In this document: piece by piece, positions 4,042 to 6,191 of the stretch | Layout: the number at the start of each line of letters is the position of its first letter | Position numbering within the stretch: the stretch's first letter is position 1 | Assembly (NCBI GenBank): GCA_002400405.1 | Contig: DHFM01000050.1 | Location: 1-6,191, forward strand | Direction: 5' to 3' | Length of the DNA: 6,191 bases | Origin: Candidatus Moranbacteria bacterium UBA4824 | Lineage (GTDB): Bacteria > Patescibacteriota > Minisyncoccia > Moranbacterales > UBA2206 | Program-made: the position numbers and the translations under genes | Notes under the pieces: generated by a model | What the model saw: only the letters and a program-made list of their open reading frames with translations | What the model was told of the DNA's origin: nothing | The model's database searches: none

Positions 4042-6191
4042 TCTTTCTTCTTTCTTTTAAAATCATAGACCAAATATCCGAGCATTCCTGCTAATGTAAA
4101 CCCGCTTATAATTAGACCTAGATAGAAATATGATTGAGGCTTGAAATATAATGTCATTTCAATATCAATCGAACCATCTGGATTTTCCTTGTAATAATCT
4201 TTAGAAAAGTTTTGTTTGATATTTTCAGGATCAATTGTCCATCTATTAGCATAACTATTTGCAGTCTTGTGCGTATCATCAAAAACTGGTTTTCTCCAAA
4301 GATAGAACAATTCCTCGCCTTCAAAAAATTCCTGCATTGGCTGACATTCGGTTGTTTTCATGTTTTCAAAGTATTGCAGATTTTTACACCACGCATCCGA
4401 AGGATTCGACTTCGCATAGACTTTCCAATTTATATTAAAATTTTTCAAAAAAAACAGGGGCTCTCTTGATTTTATATTTTTTATAAATATTTTATATTTA
4501 GTTGAATTTATTTTTTGAAAAGACAACCCATCAGCTCCAATTGCAGTAGAATTACCAACTACTTTATACAATTTAAAATAATTGTTCTCCTCCATTAGTG
4601 TATAATATTTTTTATGCTGAAAATATTTATCTTCTTTTTCATATGCAATACTCTCACCATTATTGATCAAATCCTTATGAATCAAAACATAGCCAATGTT
4701 TAATTTGTTTAAACTATTGAAGTATGCATCTGGAGTTCCTATTTGAGAAAAAACTTCTTTAAATGTATTATTTTTATTATTCAAGTTTAGTGAGGCTCTT
4801 TCGAGGACCACTGGCTTGCTAAACAAATAATCTTCCAAATAATAAACTTGTTGCATTATTTCTGTATCCCTATTCATGCCCCAGGCATACCTCTCATATG
4901 ACTGATTCGGAAAAGAAATAATGTTGTTTTCCGCATTATCATCATTGAAATATTTATTGTTAAGATCGAAATACTCATGTGGTATTTTTGTTGCCAGAAT
5001 ATTTCCTTTCAAATCACCTGTCAAAACCGAGATATTAAGTCCAATAATTAATATGGAAATAAAGACATAAACAAAATTTCTATATCGATATTTCCACTCA
5101 ATGTTGAAAACGCTAAAATAAAACAAATACAATGGCAATACGACTATCAAAAAACGTGAGAAACTTCGGAAAAACTGAAAGAAAGAAACGTTATCCCAAA
5201 ACCACATCCAAATCCCGCCAGATATTCCAGAATTTGGTCCTAAAGAAAAATTAAAGAAAAACAGATATGAAATTAAGATGAAGAACAACATTTTTTTATG
5301 CTTTCTATTTTTAAGATAAAAAACCGAACAAACTAATGCAATCACAATGCCAAAGTAAAAAAAATAATGTAGACCCGTCTGATGTAAATTCTTACTAAAA
5401 AAATTGTGATATTGGAAAAAATCCACGGCTCCAACATAAGAACTTGCCTTTCTAAATCCCTCAAAAACATTCTCTAGATTACCTCCATATGTCTCAGAGG
5501 GACTCCGATTAAGTGATCCATACAAAAATGGCACCAACCAGTATGCCTGCGCTAATAAAATACCCACGAAAGTGCAGACTATTTTTGAAAAATAGGAGGA
5601 TAATTTTCCAATATTAATCAAAAATAAGAAGTATGCAAACAACAAAACAAGATAAATAAAAAAATAAAAAGGCAAGATAATCAAAAAAGAATTCAACACA
5701 ATCAAAAAAATATACTTAAAGCTAACATCTACGCTACGATACATTTTCCAAAAAAGGTACATTAAAAAAGCAAATGCAATTAATCCGGTATAAAAATATG
5801 AAACACCCCCGAAAACAATGGCCTCTATAGACAAATTATTCAGTACAATAAACAGTCCCGCCATAATTCCAAAATAATAATTTCTTGAAATTTTGTAAAA
5901 AAGTATATAGTAGGACAGACTTGTTAGAAAAAATAGACCAAAAAACATTATGTACGAAACCACATTATCGCTAATTGAAAACATTTTCAAAAAAAGAATT
6001 ATGATTGCGTTTGGAAAATAATTAAAGGTTGTATTAGACTGATCCTGCCCAAGGTAATTTGGTGAAAGAGTTGTAGCTATGTCTCTCCATGAGTTATCTA
6101 TATTGTGGAAATAGGCAGCATCGTTAAAAGTTAATATGCCCGCGTTAGGCAAAACCTTATATGAGGCAAGAAGCGTAATTACGGCAAATAA
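4038..6191 (-). CDS. GT-C-type polytopic membrane protein with C-terminal extracellular domain, at least 717 aa (N-terminus outside window)
   Basis: The frame is open to the window edge, so the true start lies beyond it. A TTG at 6152 is an internal Leu codon, because the 13 codons before it encode the end of a helix (LFAVITLLASYKV). Counting from the first visible codon, the first loop carries acidic FNDAAYF (22-28), a likely catalytic-loop region of a GT-C fold. About ten helices follow to residue 390, ending after FFRSFSRF (340-347). The soluble part has IISFPNQSYE (424-433) and LNIGYVLIHKD (497-507). A further domain at about 550-685 has the NFNINWKVYA and NSYANRWTI signatures that I associate with AftD/DUF3367- and YfhO-like proteins, and two cysteines that may pair. 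A last helix (688-709) ends in a cytoplasmic KRKKKE tail, then TGA. This suggests a polyprenyl-linked sugar transferase with an outside glycan-binding module. It overlaps the 540-aa gene by ATGA. Its GC content is clearly lower than that gene's. Confidence 0.82.
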   Translation of the reverse strand, partial: LFAVITLLASYKVLPNAGILTFNDAAYFHNIDNSWRDIATTLSPNYLGQDQSNTTFNYFPNAIIILFLKMFSISDNVVSYIMFFGLFFLTSLSYYILFYKISRNYYFGIMAGLFIVLNNLSIEAIVFGGVSYFYTGLIAFAFLMYLFWKMYRSVDVSFKYIFLIVLNSFLIILPFYFFIYLVLLFAYFLFLINIGKLSSYFSKIVCTFVGILLAQAYWLVPFLYGSLNRSPSETYGGNLENVFEGFRKASSYVGAVDFFQYHNFFSKNLHQTGLHYFFYFGIVIALVCSVFYLKNRKHKKMLFFILISYLFFFNFSLGPNSGISGGIWMWFWDNVSFFQFFRSFSRFLIVVLPLYLFYFSVFNIEWKYRYRNFVYVFISILIIGLNISVLTGDLKGNILATKIPHEYFDLNNKYFNDDNAENNIISFPNQSYERYAWGMNRDTEIMQQVYYLEDYLFSKPVVLERASLNLNNKNNTFKEVFSQIGTPDAYFNSLNKLNIGYVLIHKDLINNGESIAYEKEDKYFQHKKYYTLMEENNYFKLYKVVGNSTAIGADGLSFQKINSTKYKIFIKNIKSREPLFFLKNFNINWKVYAKSNPSDAWCKNLQYFENMKTTECQPMQEFFEGEELFYLWRKPVFDDTHKTANSYANRWTIDPENIKQNFSKDYYKENPDGSIDIEMTLYFKPQSYFYLGLIISGFTLAGMLGYLVYDFKRKKKE

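Noticed and set aside
5085..5096. Short palindrome ATATCGATAT
   Set aside because: It lies inside the coding sequence of the largest gene and is expected by chance in AT-rich DNA.

Overview
This 6.2 kb window is AT-rich and every supportable gene lies on the minus strand, so transcription runs from high to low coordinates. The gene content is all envelope-directed: two large multi-spanning proteins that look like GT-C-type membrane glycosyltransferases, a small four-helix membrane protein, a small secreted beta-sandwich protein, and two single-pass anchored proteins, one with a carbohydrate-binding-type jelly roll. TGA acts as a normal stop (it ends the largest gene) and TGG encodes Trp, so the code is standard bacterial. 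Recoded UGA=Gly lineages are therefore unlikely. The compact layout, weak Shine-Dalgarno signals, low GC and the style of the GT-C proteins suggest a candidate-phyla-radiation (Patescibacteria) bacterium. That assignment is an inference from style and was not tested by a search.

Layout in the direction of transcription. (A) 6191 to 2069 is a tightly coupled three-gene block. A GT-C-like protein (at least 717 codons, start beyond the window) overlaps by ATGA a second GT-C-like protein of 540 aa, which overlaps by TAATG a 116-aa four-helix membrane protein. The two large proteins share a matching order of C-terminal motifs and look like diverged tandem paralogues. They differ in base composition (about 27% versus 36% GC in hand-counted samples). 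(B) 2068 to 1524 is a single-gene unit: a good promoter (TTGATT-N17-TAAAAT with an extended -10), a 14-bp perfect palindrome in the leader, a 121-aa secreted and very basic protein, and a hairpin terminator with a duplicated arm. (C) 1522 to 1 begins with another good promoter (TTGACT-N17-TACAAT). It drives a 269-aa single-pass protein of unknown function and, 17 bp later, a membrane-anchored protein with a CBM-like domain that runs out of the window.

Read together, the window looks like part of a cell-surface polysaccharide or glycoprotein region. Lipid-linked sugar transferases would build glycan outside the membrane, and anchored or secreted beta-sandwich proteins would bind it or sit in it. 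The acceptor and donor sugars cannot be read from the sequence. There are no RNA genes, insertion sequences or CRISPR arrays. No gene-free stretch exceeds 300 bases; the two longest gaps (1461-1581 and 1948-2068) are each 121 bp and hold the regulatory elements listed.
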